Shown one piece after another: positions 1-7,215 of a stretch of DNA of 19,747 bases. Each line of letters starts with the position of its first letter. The stretch's first letter is position 1. Source of the DNA: Bdellovibrionales bacterium (lineage in GTDB: Bacteria; Bdellovibrionota_G; JALEGL01; JAGRAY01); contig JAGRAY010000014.1 of assembly GCA_020434375.1 (NCBI GenBank), positions 1 through 19,747 of the forward strand, read 5' to 3'. The position numbers and the translations under genes are program-made. The notes below the pieces were generated by a model, which worked only from the letters and a program-made list of their open reading frames with translations, searched no databases and had not been told where the DNA came from.

Positions 1-1
1 T

Positions 2-1276
2 GCAGAGGCTGCCCTGCTGCAGTCAAAGGTCTTAGAAAAATCTGAAAACTGCGTACGTGCTTATGCCTTCATTCATGATTATGCAACCGACTATGCATTT
101 CTTAAAGCACAAACATCCTTGGTAAAAGCTCATACGGAATACGGTATTTGCACGCTCAATAGCAGGGGTTATTTTGATCGCGACGAAATCGAAAAAGATA
201 TTCGTGAGTGGGACTCTAGTGATGAAACAGTCTACGATCTGGCCCTAAAAGCTCGTCGCGATGATGGTTTTTTTGATCACATCGTTAAAAACAAAGCCAA
301 ATATAAAAACGATAAAAAAGTTCACGCTTATCTTTTTCAACGCGCTATCGATGACTATGATTTAACCAAGCCTGAAGGCAAAAATCTGGACATTCTTATT
401 GCTGAGTACGATGTTTTATCGAATTTGGAATTTAAGAAAAAAATTAAAGAAGAACTTACTAAAGAGTTTGACCGCGCGATTGGTTACAATGACACCCTTA
501 AATTATCTCGCGATGATAAAAATTATTTTTACCTAGCCAAAAAATACAAACTGCTACCCGCAAATCAATTAGACCAACTGAACATCTATCAAACAGATGG
601 ATTTATTGCTCTTGCAAAAAAGCATACTAACACTCTACAAACAAATACGGATGTCTTGAAACACTTAGTTAATATTTGGGAACAAAAAGAGGTTGACTCA
701 AAAGAATGGCGTGAAGTTCAGAGTCTGCTGAGCACATATAATGTTTGTAGTGACTCAAAACAACTCAACGAACTTGCTCACGCGGATAGTTATGAGCGAT
801 ACCTAAAAGATGCCATCAGCCGAAAGACGGGTCCCAGTCTTTATGGAAGCAATTATGAGAAAAAAACCTTGGAGGAACTTCGTTGGGTTGAAAAATGCAA
901 AAAGCTAACTTCTGACGAACTCGATAAGTTTTATTTTCTCTATTTTCTGTTTGAAAGCCCAAAAGGAGGCAGCAATAACGACAAAGCTAATGTCGTATTT
1001 GATGAAGCTATTCGTCGGTTGAAAAAAATGTCTCCTGGGCAAAGAGGCAAACTAGCTGATTGGGTTTTGAAGCAAAAAATGAACAATCTCTTTCACCTTT
1101 TTGATCGTCAGCTAGATAAAAAAACTGCCAAGGAATATATTGAGTTACTTCCAAAGCTATGGTCACTGGTGGAAACCGACTGTCAGGCAGCAGAAAAAGA
1201 ACGGTCAAGTTACCATAAAGGCGTGGTGATACGCGGAGATAGCCTTTGCAAACATCTTGGTCTTACGAAGAGCTAA
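2..1276 (+). CDS. hypothetical protein, 5' end outside window (C-terminal 424 residues visible)
   Basis: The reading frame is open from the first bases of the window, with no stop before the TTG at 119, so the gene almost certainly begins upstream and only its last 424 codons are seen. The visible protein is hydrophilic, rich in Lys, Asp, Glu, Leu and Tyr, and looks alpha-helical throughout, with no membrane segment. Short helical stretches of roughly 30-40 residues follow one another, as in helical-repeat proteins, but I see no clear repeat consensus and do not recognise the family. Cysteines are few and scattered. The stop TAA overlaps the 3' end of the convergent membrane-protein gene by 14 bp. 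No function is proposed. Confidence 0.8.
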   Translation, partial: AEAALLQSKVLEKSENCVRAYAFIHDYATDYAFLKAQTSLVKAHTEYGICTLNSRGYFDRDEIEKDIREWDSSDETVYDLALKARRDDGFFDHIVKNKAKYKNDKKVHAYLFQRAIDDYDLTKPEGKNLDILIAEYDVLSNLEFKKKIKEELTKEFDRAIGYNDTLKLSRDDKNYFYLAKKYKLLPANQLDQLNIYQTDGFIALAKKHTNTLQTNTDVLKHLVNIWEQKEVDSKEWREVQSLLSTYNVCSDSKQLNELAHADSYERYLKDAISRKTGPSLYGSNYEKKTLEELRWVEKCKKLTSDELDKFYFLYFLFESPKGGSNNDKANVVFDEAIRRLKKMSPGQRGKLADWVLKQKMNNLFHLFDRQLDKKTAKEYIELLPKLWSLVETDCQAAEKERSSYHKGVVIRGDSLCKHLGLTKS

Positions 1277-1703
1277 TCACTTTAGCTTTGATAACTTTCA
1301 CCTGATGATCTGAGTTCGATGAATGCTTATTATGATGATCAAAATCACCATGATGGGATGAATCATCTGAAATTAAATAGTTTAATAGCCAACTAACGAT
1401 ACTGACAAGAACAGCACCGAAAATAGCTGTAAATGCTCCTGTCACTTCAAACCCCGGAACCAACTCAGAAGTCAGCCAAAAACAAAACCCATTGATAAAA
1501 AAGATAAATAAGCCCAGAGTCATAATCGTAGCGGGAAGGGTAAAAAGAATGAGAAGAGGTTTAACAAGCGCATTAACAATGCCAAAGCAAAATGCCGCCA
1601 CAAGAGCTGCAACAACGCCGCTAACATGAATACCCGGCAAAAGATAGGCAACCACCAAAATAGCCGCAGCCTGAACAATACACCGAATCAAAAAAGCCTT
1701 CAT
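1263..1703 (-). CDS. YvlD/phage holin family 4 type small membrane protein
   Basis: A 146-residue integral membrane protein. Residues 1-115 hold four hydrophobic segments separated by short turns. The pattern of PGI near residue 24, GIVNALVKPLL in the second helix, TLPATIMTLGLF leading into the third and a late ELVPGF turn is the signature of the YvlD / mycobacterial phage holin superfamily IV family. That family is widespread in bacterial chromosomes, and its function is unsettled despite the 'holin' label. The last 30 residues form a charged tail with several His and Ser residues (for example HHGDFDHHNKHSS), which is not part of the usual fold and might bind metal. The ATG lacks a good ribosome-binding site (only AGCGCCCT upstream). 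The 3' end overlaps the convergent upstream gene by 14 bp, and no terminator is seen between them. Confidence 0.85.
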   Translation of the reverse strand: MKAFLIRCIVQAAAILVVAYLLPGIHVSGVVAALVAAFCFGIVNALVKPLLILFTLPATIMTLGLFIFFINGFCFWLTSELVPGFEVTGAFTAIFGAVLVSIVSWLLNYLISDDSSHHGDFDHHNKHSSNSDHQVKVIKAKVISSS

Positions 1704-1782
1704 AGGGCGCTTATATCAAAATCGGAAAAACTTTTCACAATTTATTGAGCTAATAGTATTTTTTGTACTTTAGTTTAGAAGG

Positions 1783-2169
1783 TCACTCAGATCTATATTT
1801 GCGGCCCTCTTTGGCTGCAGTTGTAATCATTAGATTTGCAGTCCGTAGGCCCTTTTTTCCACAAAACATACTGCAGGATTTCATGATCACTTCTTGTAAG
1901 TTTTTAAAATCACTTAGAGTTACATCGTCTAAGTGATACCCCTTTAAAAATGATGAAACACAAGCATTTTCCAAAAGACTCGAATAGTCGCCTATTGGAT
2001 CGTCTAAATAATCGCAACAATAGTCAAGTTGCTCATAAAGCAGTTTGTATCGGCTCTTGCTTCCCGTAAGAAGATCTTCGCAGTAATCAATGGCTACGTC
2101 AGAAATATTTTGAGCAAAAAGGTTCAACGAGGCGAAGCAAAGAAAGACGTATAGGCCAAACCATGGCAC
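1783..2169 (-). CDS. small secreted Cys-rich protein, second of a paralogous pair
   Basis: A 128-residue protein with a hydrophobic N-terminus ending in LNLFA-Q, a plausible signal peptidase I site, then a mature part with Cys at about 30, 51, 52, 70, 99 and 103. I do not recognise the family. The start chosen is the GTG at 2169. It places the Tyr-Cys-x-Asp-Leu motif at residues 29-33, exactly as in the upstream neighbour, but gives an N-terminus without positive charge and a poor ribosome-binding site. The frame is open back to the TGA stop of the neighbour 33 bp upstream, and the intervening codons encode a basic stretch (KLAEKQKK) that would suit a signal-peptide n-region, but offer no ATG, GTG or TTG. 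Translational coupling or readthrough from the upstream gene is therefore possible. Exported location is inferred; function is unknown. Confidence 0.65.
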   Translation of the reverse strand: MPWFGLYVFLCFASLNLFAQNISDVAIDYCEDLLTGSKSRYKLLYEQLDYCCDYLDDPIGDYSSLLENACVSSFLKGYHLDDVTLSDFKNLQEVIMKSCSMFCGKKGLRTANLMITTAAKEGRKYRSE

Positions 2170-2202
2170 CTTTTTTTGTTTCTCGGCTAACTTATTAATT
2201 AA

Positions 2203-2679
2203 TCAATAACCTCTTGGATACTCGAGAGGTGGATCTTTGTGTGTTTTCGGGTTCAAACAATGATCTTTAGCATAATCGTAGGCTTCCTTAAGAAGGCATC
2301 TCGTAGCCACAATAGAACCTTGCGGCAAATAATTTCTACATTCTTTAGAAATTAAATTACTCAATTCATCTTCATATAGTCTTGATAGGTCTATTTCGTA
2401 TAGATTCGCACTAGTGCCCGCATCAAAAGCTTTTTGACAGGTGGCAATGAGTTTTTGACTAGAACCACTATCGGGTTTTCTTGTGTGGCAATCGTCGAGT
2501 CCCAAAGCTAGGTCTTCGTAACTGGCGCGGTTTTTGTTTGCCTTTTCCGAATTTATAGAACACGTTCTATCGCTCGAGGCTAAGTCTTGACAATATGACT
2601 CTGCATCGCAAACACCTTGTGCGTACGCTTCAGTAACTCCAAAAATCGCCAACGTTACAATTACATAAAATATCTTCAT
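2203..2679 (-). CDS. small secreted Cys-rich protein, first of a paralogous pair
   Basis: A 158-residue protein with a clear signal peptide (MKIFYVIVTLAIFGVTEAYA, cleavage after Ala20) and a mature part carrying cysteines at about 24, 30, 40, 63, 80, 113, 127 and 140. The even number of cysteines suggests disulfides in the periplasm or outside the cell. GGGGGT lies about five bases before the ATG and can serve as ribosome-binding site. Comparison with the following gene shows a shared Tyr-Cys-x-Asp-Leu motif at residues 29-33, a Leu-Asp-(Tyr/Asp)-Cys region and a later Ile-x-Lys-x-Cys motif, so the two are probably distant duplicates. Both are on the minus strand, 33 bp apart and in the same reading frame. 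The family is not recognised. Confidence 0.75.
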   Translation of the reverse strand: MKIFYVIVTLAIFGVTEAYAQGVCDAESYCQDLASSDRTCSINSEKANKNRASYEDLALGLDDCHTRKPDSGSSQKLIATCQKAFDAGTSANLYEIDLSRLYEDELSNLISKECRNYLPQGSIVATRCLLKEAYDYAKDHCLNPKTHKDPPLEYPRGY

Positions 2680-2757
2680 AATACCCCCATAAAAATAATA
2701 GTAGATTATCTAGCGGACTTTGAATGCTGCGTCAAGTTCTCGTTTGATCGCATAAAT

Positions 2758-2787
2758 TTGCAAAAATACTTTTTAGGACCATAATTT
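2758..2787 (+). promoter_or_regulatory. candidate sigma70-type promoter for the 508-aa lipoprotein gene
   Basis: TTGCAA (2758-2763) and TAATTT (2782-2787) are separated by 18 bp, in an AT-rich divergent intergenic region, about 40 bp before the ATG at 2826. This is a consensus match only. Confidence 0.35.
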
Positions 2788-2825
2788 TTAAATCAAACAT
2801 AAAATCCACAGATGAGGAGCAAACA

Positions 2826-4352
2826 ATGGTTAAAAATCTAGGGGCCGTGTTTTTAGGAATATGCATTGCCGGTTGCGGTGACTCGGGTTCTGACAATGGT
2901 TTATCGGAATCCTACCCTTCTGATCTTGTTATTACTTCGCCCTTTGCAACAGGTAGTGCTGTTGAGGGATTAACTAAGCTGACATCACGCTTTCAACAGA
3001 TCTCTGAAGAACCTCTATCTCCTCCTGATTACGTTGAAAAAGAACAAGAAATTCAAAACCGTATTCAAGGCTCTTCAATTGCTGATTGTAAATTTAACTT
3101 GGCCTTGTTTAGGCCCAAGGTAGATGTTACCTGCTATGGTCCGCAGCTCGATTTCATGAACCATGTCGATGGCGACGATGCCTCTTGGCCGGACCAAAAC
3201 ATGAATGGAAGCCCCGACCTACCTTCAGGCGACGTGGGCATTTGGGAATCTACCGAAGCCTCTACCAACGAACCCTGCGTGGTTGCAAAAATTAACTCAA
3301 TTGTAAGTGAGGCTCAGGCCTATATTCAAACTTCTCAAGATCTTTTGGCGTCGATGCTTTGCCTGGCAAAAGTTAAAGGCCTCGATACCCTTCCTGCTCT
3401 GGGTGCGTCTTCAGACTTAACCAATGTATTTGCCGATATTCGCTCCGATGCATTGCCCATTGATGCAGAAAATGCGCTGATCGAACGACTTGACGATATT
3501 GATGGTCGACCGCAATACCACTCACGTGTCACAGCCAAAATAGGAGAAGGCACCAGTTTTGGAGCGGTGAGTGTTTCAACAGATCTTTACCATTTGCCAA
3601 CCTCAACCGATAATGCCACTTACAAAGGAAGACTTACATTTACGTTTAGCGGTGCAGGTTACGCAACGCCGGGCGGAGGATGCAGCGCAAATTCGGAGCT
3701 TATTGGAGGTTCTATTGTGTATGAAAAATCTGCCTCTGGAATCAACTATCAATTTAAACGCGCAAAATATTGCGAAGAAGCACAAGCAGAGCCGTTTGAT
3801 TCTTCCAACGATTTAGATGCCAGCAATAAGTACAATGCCACTACTAATCCTGGAGGCTGGGCATCCGACTTTACCGATTTTCGTGGAAATTTTAACCCCG
3901 ACACTCTCGTTGGTACTTATTCAGCGGCGTGGCAAGCGGGAGCTTTGGACAGCAACACCCGCGCATTTTTAGCGCAAATAGAATCGGCCGATCAAACATA
4001 CAATGGATGCGGCTACTATGGCTTTGGGCCCGATGTAGAAGATACAAACGTAGGCAATATTTCAGGTATGATTTGCAATTGGGCCGGCCCTGGCAATAGC
4101 CACACGCCACTGACCCAAAAAGTTCAGCGCCAATGCGTCGACTTTAATCGCACAACCAAGGTATGGGAAAGCGACGCTGCCTTGTTAAATATATCGTATG
4201 CACCTACAAACGATTGCGAAATTAACAATGAAACGTCAACGCACGATGGTGGCGGCGTAGCCTCATTTGACGGCGAAACAGTCATTCCCAATAATTTGTT
4301 AGACCTCTCAGAGATGCCACTTTCACCACCCACACCACCTTCTGGGATTTGA
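2826..4352 (+). CDS. hypothetical lipoprotein, 508 aa
   Basis: The N-terminus has a Lys, a hydrophobic core and the lipobox IAGC with the lipidated Cys at residue 17, so the mature protein is a membrane-anchored lipoprotein. A Gly/Ser/Asp-rich linker follows. The body contains about ten cysteines, many Asn, Asp and aromatic residues, and Asp-rich stretches (DGDDASWPDQNMNGSPD near residue 118) that resemble calcium-binding loops. Residues 150-180 look like an amphipathic helix. The C-terminus is proline-rich, and a related PLSPP motif occurs near residue 63 and again at the end (MPLSPPTPP). The start is secure: GAGGAG sits eight bases before the ATG. I do not recognise the family. It is a monocistronic unit, convergent with another lipoprotein gene across a hairpin at 4364-4399. 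A cell-surface or periplasmic role is inferred only from the signal. Confidence 0.8.
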   Translation: MVKNLGAVFLGICIAGCGDSGSDNGLSESYPSDLVITSPFATGSAVEGLTKLTSRFQQISEEPLSPPDYVEKEQEIQNRIQGSSIADCKFNLALFRPKVDVTCYGPQLDFMNHVDGDDASWPDQNMNGSPDLPSGDVGIWESTEASTNEPCVVAKINSIVSEAQAYIQTSQDLLASMLCLAKVKGLDTLPALGASSDLTNVFADIRSDALPIDAENALIERLDDIDGRPQYHSRVTAKIGEGTSFGAVSVSTDLYHLPTSTDNATYKGRLTFTFSGAGYATPGGGCSANSELIGGSIVYEKSASGINYQFKRAKYCEEAQAEPFDSSNDLDASNKYNATTNPGGWASDFTDFRGNFNPDTLVGTYSAAWQAGALDSNTRAFLAQIESADQTYNGCGYYGFGPDVEDTNVGNISGMICNWAGPGNSHTPLTQKVQRQCVDFNRTTKVWESDAALLNISYAPTNDCEINNETSTHDGGGVASFDGETVIPNNLLDLSEMPLSPPTPPSGI

Positions 4353-4363
4353 TTGAAAATAAA

Positions 4364-4399
4364 ACGCAGCGTCTAGATTTATTTATAAAGACGCTGCGT
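4364..4399 (-). terminator. rho-independent terminator in convergent gap
   Basis: A perfect 10-bp inverted repeat, extended to 11 bp by a T-A pair (ACGCAGCGTCT at 4364-4374 and its complement at 4389-4399), encloses an AT-rich loop. Read on the minus strand it is followed directly by TTTTATTTTC, a proper U-tract, so it terminates the 144-aa lipoprotein gene ending at 4406. On the plus strand the following bases are not a T-run, so for the 508-aa gene it would be at best a weak terminator. Confidence 0.8.
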
Positions 4400-4405
4400 A
4401 AATGT

Positions 4406-4840
4406 TTACTCCTGAGTGACCCAAATATGAGTCTGGACGGTAGGAAGGGAAGAACCCTGGCCTTGAAGTGTCCCCGTACCTGAACCCGAAACGCAGGTAT
4501 CGGTTTTCAGAAAGTCATTGTTACTCACAACAGAAAACCCAGACGAAGCATATTGCTCGAAGATATCGATCATTTGCGCATCGTAGGTTTCTTGACTGAC
4601 AGGTATTTGCGACGCTGGTAAAGTAAGATCGCAAAGCTTAACACCGCTAATGTTTCCATCAACTTCGGAAATCGCATATAGGGTATGTAATCCTGCTTGA
4701 AGCAAACCAGTGCAGTTTTGTTCTTGCAAACCTAAACCATCGGGTGGCAAGTTATTACAACTATAACCACTACCTCCAGGGCTGCTATCGCAACCTACAA
4801 ATACCAAAATACCAAATAAACCTAAAAATAGATTTCTCAT
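4406..4840 (-). CDS. hypothetical small lipoprotein, 144 aa
   Basis: The signal sequence MRNLFLGLFGILVFVGC carries a lipobox FVGC with the lipidated Cys at residue 17, followed by Asp at +2 and a Ser/Gly linker. The mature part is about 128 residues with four further cysteines (28, 43, 69, 114), which suggests two disulfides, and is otherwise without a recognisable motif. Residues 119-134 are Gly/Ser/Thr-rich. The start is well supported by GGAGGG located six bases before the ATG. In E. coli-type sorting Asp at +2 retains lipoproteins in the inner membrane; whether that rule holds here is unknown. It faces the 508-aa lipoprotein gene and is terminated by the hairpin just downstream. No function is proposed. 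Confidence 0.78.
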   Translation of the reverse strand: MRNLFLGLFGILVFVGCDSSPGGSGYSCNNLPPDGLGLQEQNCTGLLQAGLHTLYAISEVDGNISGVKLCDLTLPASQIPVSQETYDAQMIDIFEQYASSGFSVVSNNDFLKTDTCVSGSGTGTLQGQGSSLPTVQTHIWVTQE

Positions 4841-4971
4841 ACTTCCCTCCTGGAAAAATTGTTACTGATCAACGTATTTAGCTGACGTTAGGTCGCTTTT
4901 ATAGAGACCAAGCAAGTTTATGTTCACACCTGTAAACAGTTGGAGCTTGTTTCCATTGTTTTTGAAGCTCG

Positions 4972-4999
4972 TTGCGCAGTAAGTAATTGGCGTTATAAA
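4972..4999 (+). promoter_or_regulatory. candidate promoter for the 186-aa secreted protein gene
   Basis: TTGCGC (4972-4977) and TATAAA (4994-4999) are separated by 16 bp. Transcription would begin near 5005, leaving a short leader with GGGGGCT before the ATG at 5022. Confidence 0.4.
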
Positions 5000-5021
5000 C
5001 AATTAATTTTTGGGGGCTCCT

Positions 5022-5582
5022 ATGAATTTAAGACAAAATATATTTGTAAGTATTATGATGATTGGCTTTTCTCTGCAATCAGCAGTGGCGCATAATTGTG
5101 AGATCAAACTATTTGACGTTGAGGTCGTTGCAACAAAAAAAATTACCAAGAAACATGGATTACATTATACCTATGGTGTCGACAGTCTTGATAATTCTAC
5201 TTTTAACTTCGATGCTCAAGGCGATCAAGACTGTGAAATCAAAGCTAAGGCAGTCTTGCCAGATGATCGTTTCGCGTATGCTGAATGGGCATATAGACAG
5301 AACATAGAAACTTCACAAAAATATTCAGGAAGTGTGTATTCAAATCGATATGAACTTTATGGTAGTGGCAAACCTAAATACGTTAGGTTGGCGTGCGTCG
5401 TGTTTTTAGACACAACTATTGAAGACAAACTGAGCGCCAAACCTAGTAGTCATACATACCCAGTGTACGATGAAATTGAATGCACTGACTTTGCCGAGAA
5501 AATATCTCGTGAAACAGACCAGGCTGTTTCATACCAAGTATGGCGATACTTAAAAGTTCATTCCTATGGAGTGGCAAAATAG
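5022..5582 (+). CDS. hypothetical secreted protein, 186 aa
   Basis: I chose the ATG at 5022 over an in-frame TTG 12 bp upstream because GGGGG lies about five bases before it and because the protein then opens with a standard signal peptide (MNLRQNIFVSIMMIGFSLQS, AVA cleavage site at residue 23). The mature protein has cysteines near the start (HNC), in the middle (DQDCEIK), and later (RLACVV, IECTDF), and many Tyr and Lys residues. It appears beta-rich and soluble, so it is probably periplasmic or extracellular. I do not recognise the family. The gene is monocistronic, and its stop codon is followed after three bases by a TGTCCCC-type inverted repeat element. Confidence 0.7.
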   Translation: MNLRQNIFVSIMMIGFSLQSAVAHNCEIKLFDVEVVATKKITKKHGLHYTYGVDSLDNSTFNFDAQGDQDCEIKAKAVLPDDRFAYAEWAYRQNIETSQKYSGSVYSNRYELYGSGKPKYVRLACVVFLDTTIEDKLSAKPSSHTYPVYDEIECTDFAEKISRETDQAVSYQVWRYLKVHSYGVAK

Positions 5583-5585
5583 AAA

Positions 5586-5636
5586 GAATTGGGGACACGT
5601 CACCGAATTCAGAAATTCAGTACATGTCCCCAATTC
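5586..5636. repeat. REP/MITE-like palindromic element with TGTCCCC arms
   Basis: Two perfect 12-bp arms, GAATTGGGGACA at 5586-5597 and its complement at 5625-5636, enclose 27 bp that include GAATTC and a nested GAAT/ATTC symmetry. Arms of the form AATTGGGGACA/TGTCCCCAATT recall the palindromes dispersed by REP-associated tyrosine (IS200-like) transposases in many bacterial genomes; assignment to that class is inference. No transposase gene is in this window and there is only one copy here. It may also act as a hairpin at the end of the preceding transcript, although it has no U-tract. Confidence 0.6.
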
Positions 5637-5692
5637 CAAACAATCTTTCCGATTAGTTGGTTGCCGCACAATAAGTATGCTAAGTAGAGTTC

Positions 5693-5935
5693 ATGTCAGA
5701 AGAACTTCAAAATGAAATTGCCCGCCTTAAAGCCGAAAATGAAGCGCTAAAAAAAACAACTTCAAAAGGCCTGAGTCTAAAAGTGTCTGAAAAAGGAGGG
5801 GTCTCAGTCTATGGTTTAGGGCGATTTCCCGTAACGCTTTACAAAGAGCAATGGCTTAAGTTGCTAGACATGACCGACGACATTCGCGATTTTATAGCCG
5901 CCAACGACAGCAAACTCAAAACCAAAGATCGCTAA
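5693..5935 (+). CDS. conserved small cytoplasmic protein, 80 aa
   Basis: Residues 1-22 form a charged heptad-like helix (LQNEIARLKAENEALKK), a likely coiled coil for dimerisation. Residues 26-60 form a compact conserved-looking core with KVSEKGGVSVYGLGRFPVTL, followed by YKEQWLKLL and a C-terminal helix. The wording of the core resembles small uncharacterised proteins annotated in several proteobacterial groups, but I cannot name a family. It has no signal or membrane segment, so it is cytosolic. The start ATG has only a weak AGTAGAG upstream. The gene is convergent with a beta-barrel gene, and its TAA stop sits exactly in the loop of a perfect 8-bp hairpin. Confidence 0.75.
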   Translation: MSEELQNEIARLKAENEALKKTTSKGLSLKVSEKGGVSVYGLGRFPVTLYKEQWLKLLDMTDDIRDFIAANDSKLKTKDR

Positions 5936-5943
5936 GCGATCTT
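5925..5943. terminator. bidirectional hairpin between convergent genes
   Basis: AAGATCGC (5925-5932) and GCGATCTT (5936-5943) are perfect complements with a three-base loop formed by the TAA stop codon of the 80-aa gene. On the minus strand T-rich sequence follows, so the hairpin could end transcription of the gene finishing at 5947. It is short, and a U-tract on the plus strand is lacking. Confidence 0.45.
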
Positions 5944-5946
5944 CAT

Positions 5947-6513
5947 TTACTTTGCGAAAGTCATGGTCAATGAAAGACCATATGCCCAGATATTCGCGCC
6001 TGATGCGCGGTTAAAAGCGAACCTTGCTGTGGGTCCCATTTTAAAACCATTGCCCACTTTAAAATTGTAACGCGCTCGAAGGCCAGCGGCCATGCCAAGC
6101 TTAACACCTGAATTTATAAATACGTCATCGATGAATCGCTCGGAACCAAGAAGTGCTAAACCAGCGGAAGGCATGATCTCTAGATCTTCAAGCAAATAGA
6201 TCGAAGGACTCAGCATAAAATCACTCATGACAAAAAAGCCACCATCGACTGTGCCTAAATCCATGGAAACCGCAAAGCCAAGACCAAAGGATTCATTGAA
6301 TCGATAGCCACTTTCACCTAGCAAATGGCCTGCAAACTTAGAAAAGTAGATGCTCCCTTTTTGAAGGGTTAGAACGCTAGGTCCTACCGTAATTGAACTA
6401 AATGCACCTTTGTGTTCCTCTTCGCTATGACCACTGCACGGTAGAAATCCCAACGCTACGACCAAAGAGAATGCACAAAACCACCCATATTTTGACCTGC
6501 TTCTTTGACTCAT
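5947..6513 (-). CDS. putative outer-membrane beta-barrel protein, 188 aa
   Basis: A signal peptide spans about residues 1-29 (basic start MSQRSRSK, hydrophobic core, then CSG-HS). The Cys at 26 is preceded by Pro, which is not a lipobox. The mature part alternates polar and hydrophobic residues in strands separated by Gly-rich turns (ITVGPSVLTL, LGFAVSMDLG, GVKLGMAAGLRARYNF, YGLSLTMTFAK). The last strand ends near an aromatic residue, as is typical of small eight-strand-type outer-membrane barrels. No specific family is recognised. GAGAGGG precedes the ATG by about six bases. The gene is divergent from a lipoprotein gene at 6633, with 119 bp between the two starts. Confidence 0.7.
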   Translation of the reverse strand: MSQRSRSKYGWFCAFSLVVALGFLPCSGHSEEEHKGAFSSITVGPSVLTLQKGSIYFSKFAGHLLGESGYRFNESFGLGFAVSMDLGTVDGGFFVMSDFMLSPSIYLLEDLEIMPSAGLALLGSERFIDDVFINSGVKLGMAAGLRARYNFKVGNGFKMGPTARFAFNRASGANIWAYGLSLTMTFAK

Positions 6514-6594
6514 ATTGCCCTCTCTAGCATGATATAATACTATGCGTCAAATATAAATTTGCGGGCGTTATTGGTAATCTTGAGTTTTAGGGGC

Positions 6595-6623
6595 TTGACT
6601 TTTTAAGATGATAATAATACAGT
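6595..6623 (+). promoter_or_regulatory. candidate promoter giving a near-leaderless lipoprotein mRNA
   Basis: TTGACT (6595-6600) is followed after 17 bp by TACAGT (6618-6623). An alternative -10, TAATAC, lies at 6615-6620. Either would start transcription within a few bases of the ATG at 6633, which has no Shine-Dalgarno sequence. Confidence 0.35.
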
Positions 6624-6632
6624 GCGTTAGAT

Positions 6633-7205
6633 ATGAACTTTAGGTATGGCTTTTATTTAGGTTTTTGTTCTATCGTACTTGCTTTTGGCGCACTTGCTGT
6701 TGGGTGCAGCAATCGTCCTAACAAATTTGAAAACGTGAAGTCATTGCAAGAGGCTTCTGGAAGCGCAAAGGGTTCAAAGAGTTCTGGTTCTTACAAGCTT
6801 ACCTTAAACCAAAAATCTGAATTTCTAAATGGTCATACCCAAACACTCACGGGACACTTGAAAGACATTCCGATCGAATGCAATCAAAATGATGGCTCTC
6901 TCAAATGTGAGCTTGATGATGAAGAAGATCTCGTCGGTTTTAAAGGGCCCATTCAACAAAATGGTGCGTTTAAAATTGCTTTTGTGGTTCAAGATGTTTT
7001 TCCCAAGTTAAAGACACTTGGCCTTAAAGAGTCTGACATACCCAGTGGCGCTTCGGCATCTTTTGCATTTATGCTAGATGGCAAATTTACGACGGACAGC
7101 GCTGCAACAGGAAAATTTACTATCGACTACAAAGCTAGAGATGGTGATCAACGTGCACGCTATATACAAGCAGGTACTTTTGAAATGACTCGTGCCGAAG
7201 AATAA
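6633..7205 (+). CDS. hypothetical lipoprotein, 190 aa
   Basis: The N-terminus MNFRYGFYLGF leads into a hydrophobic segment and the lipobox AVGC with the lipidated Cys at residue 25 and Ser at +2, compatible with outer-membrane sorting under the E. coli rule. A Ser/Gly/Lys-rich linker (residues 40-52) precedes a domain of about 135 residues with two cysteines (IECNQ, LKCEL) that probably form a disulfide. This domain is beta-rich with alternating hydrophobic residues. I do not recognise the family. The ATG has no Shine-Dalgarno sequence, and a promoter-like TTGACT lies about 33 bp upstream, so the mRNA may be leaderless. It converges with a membrane-protein gene only 10 bp beyond its stop. Confidence 0.75.
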   Translation: MNFRYGFYLGFCSIVLAFGALAVGCSNRPNKFENVKSLQEASGSAKGSKSSGSYKLTLNQKSEFLNGHTQTLTGHLKDIPIECNQNDGSLKCELDDEEDLVGFKGPIQQNGAFKIAFVVQDVFPKLKTLGLKESDIPSGASASFAFMLDGKFTTDSAATGKFTIDYKARDGDQRARYIQAGTFEMTRAEE

Positions 7206-7215
7206 TTGCTTACAT

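Noticed and set aside
5947..6513. Lipoprotein reading of the barrel signal peptide (Cys26)
   Set aside because: The residue before Cys is Pro, which does not fit a lipobox, and the rest is a typical barrel.
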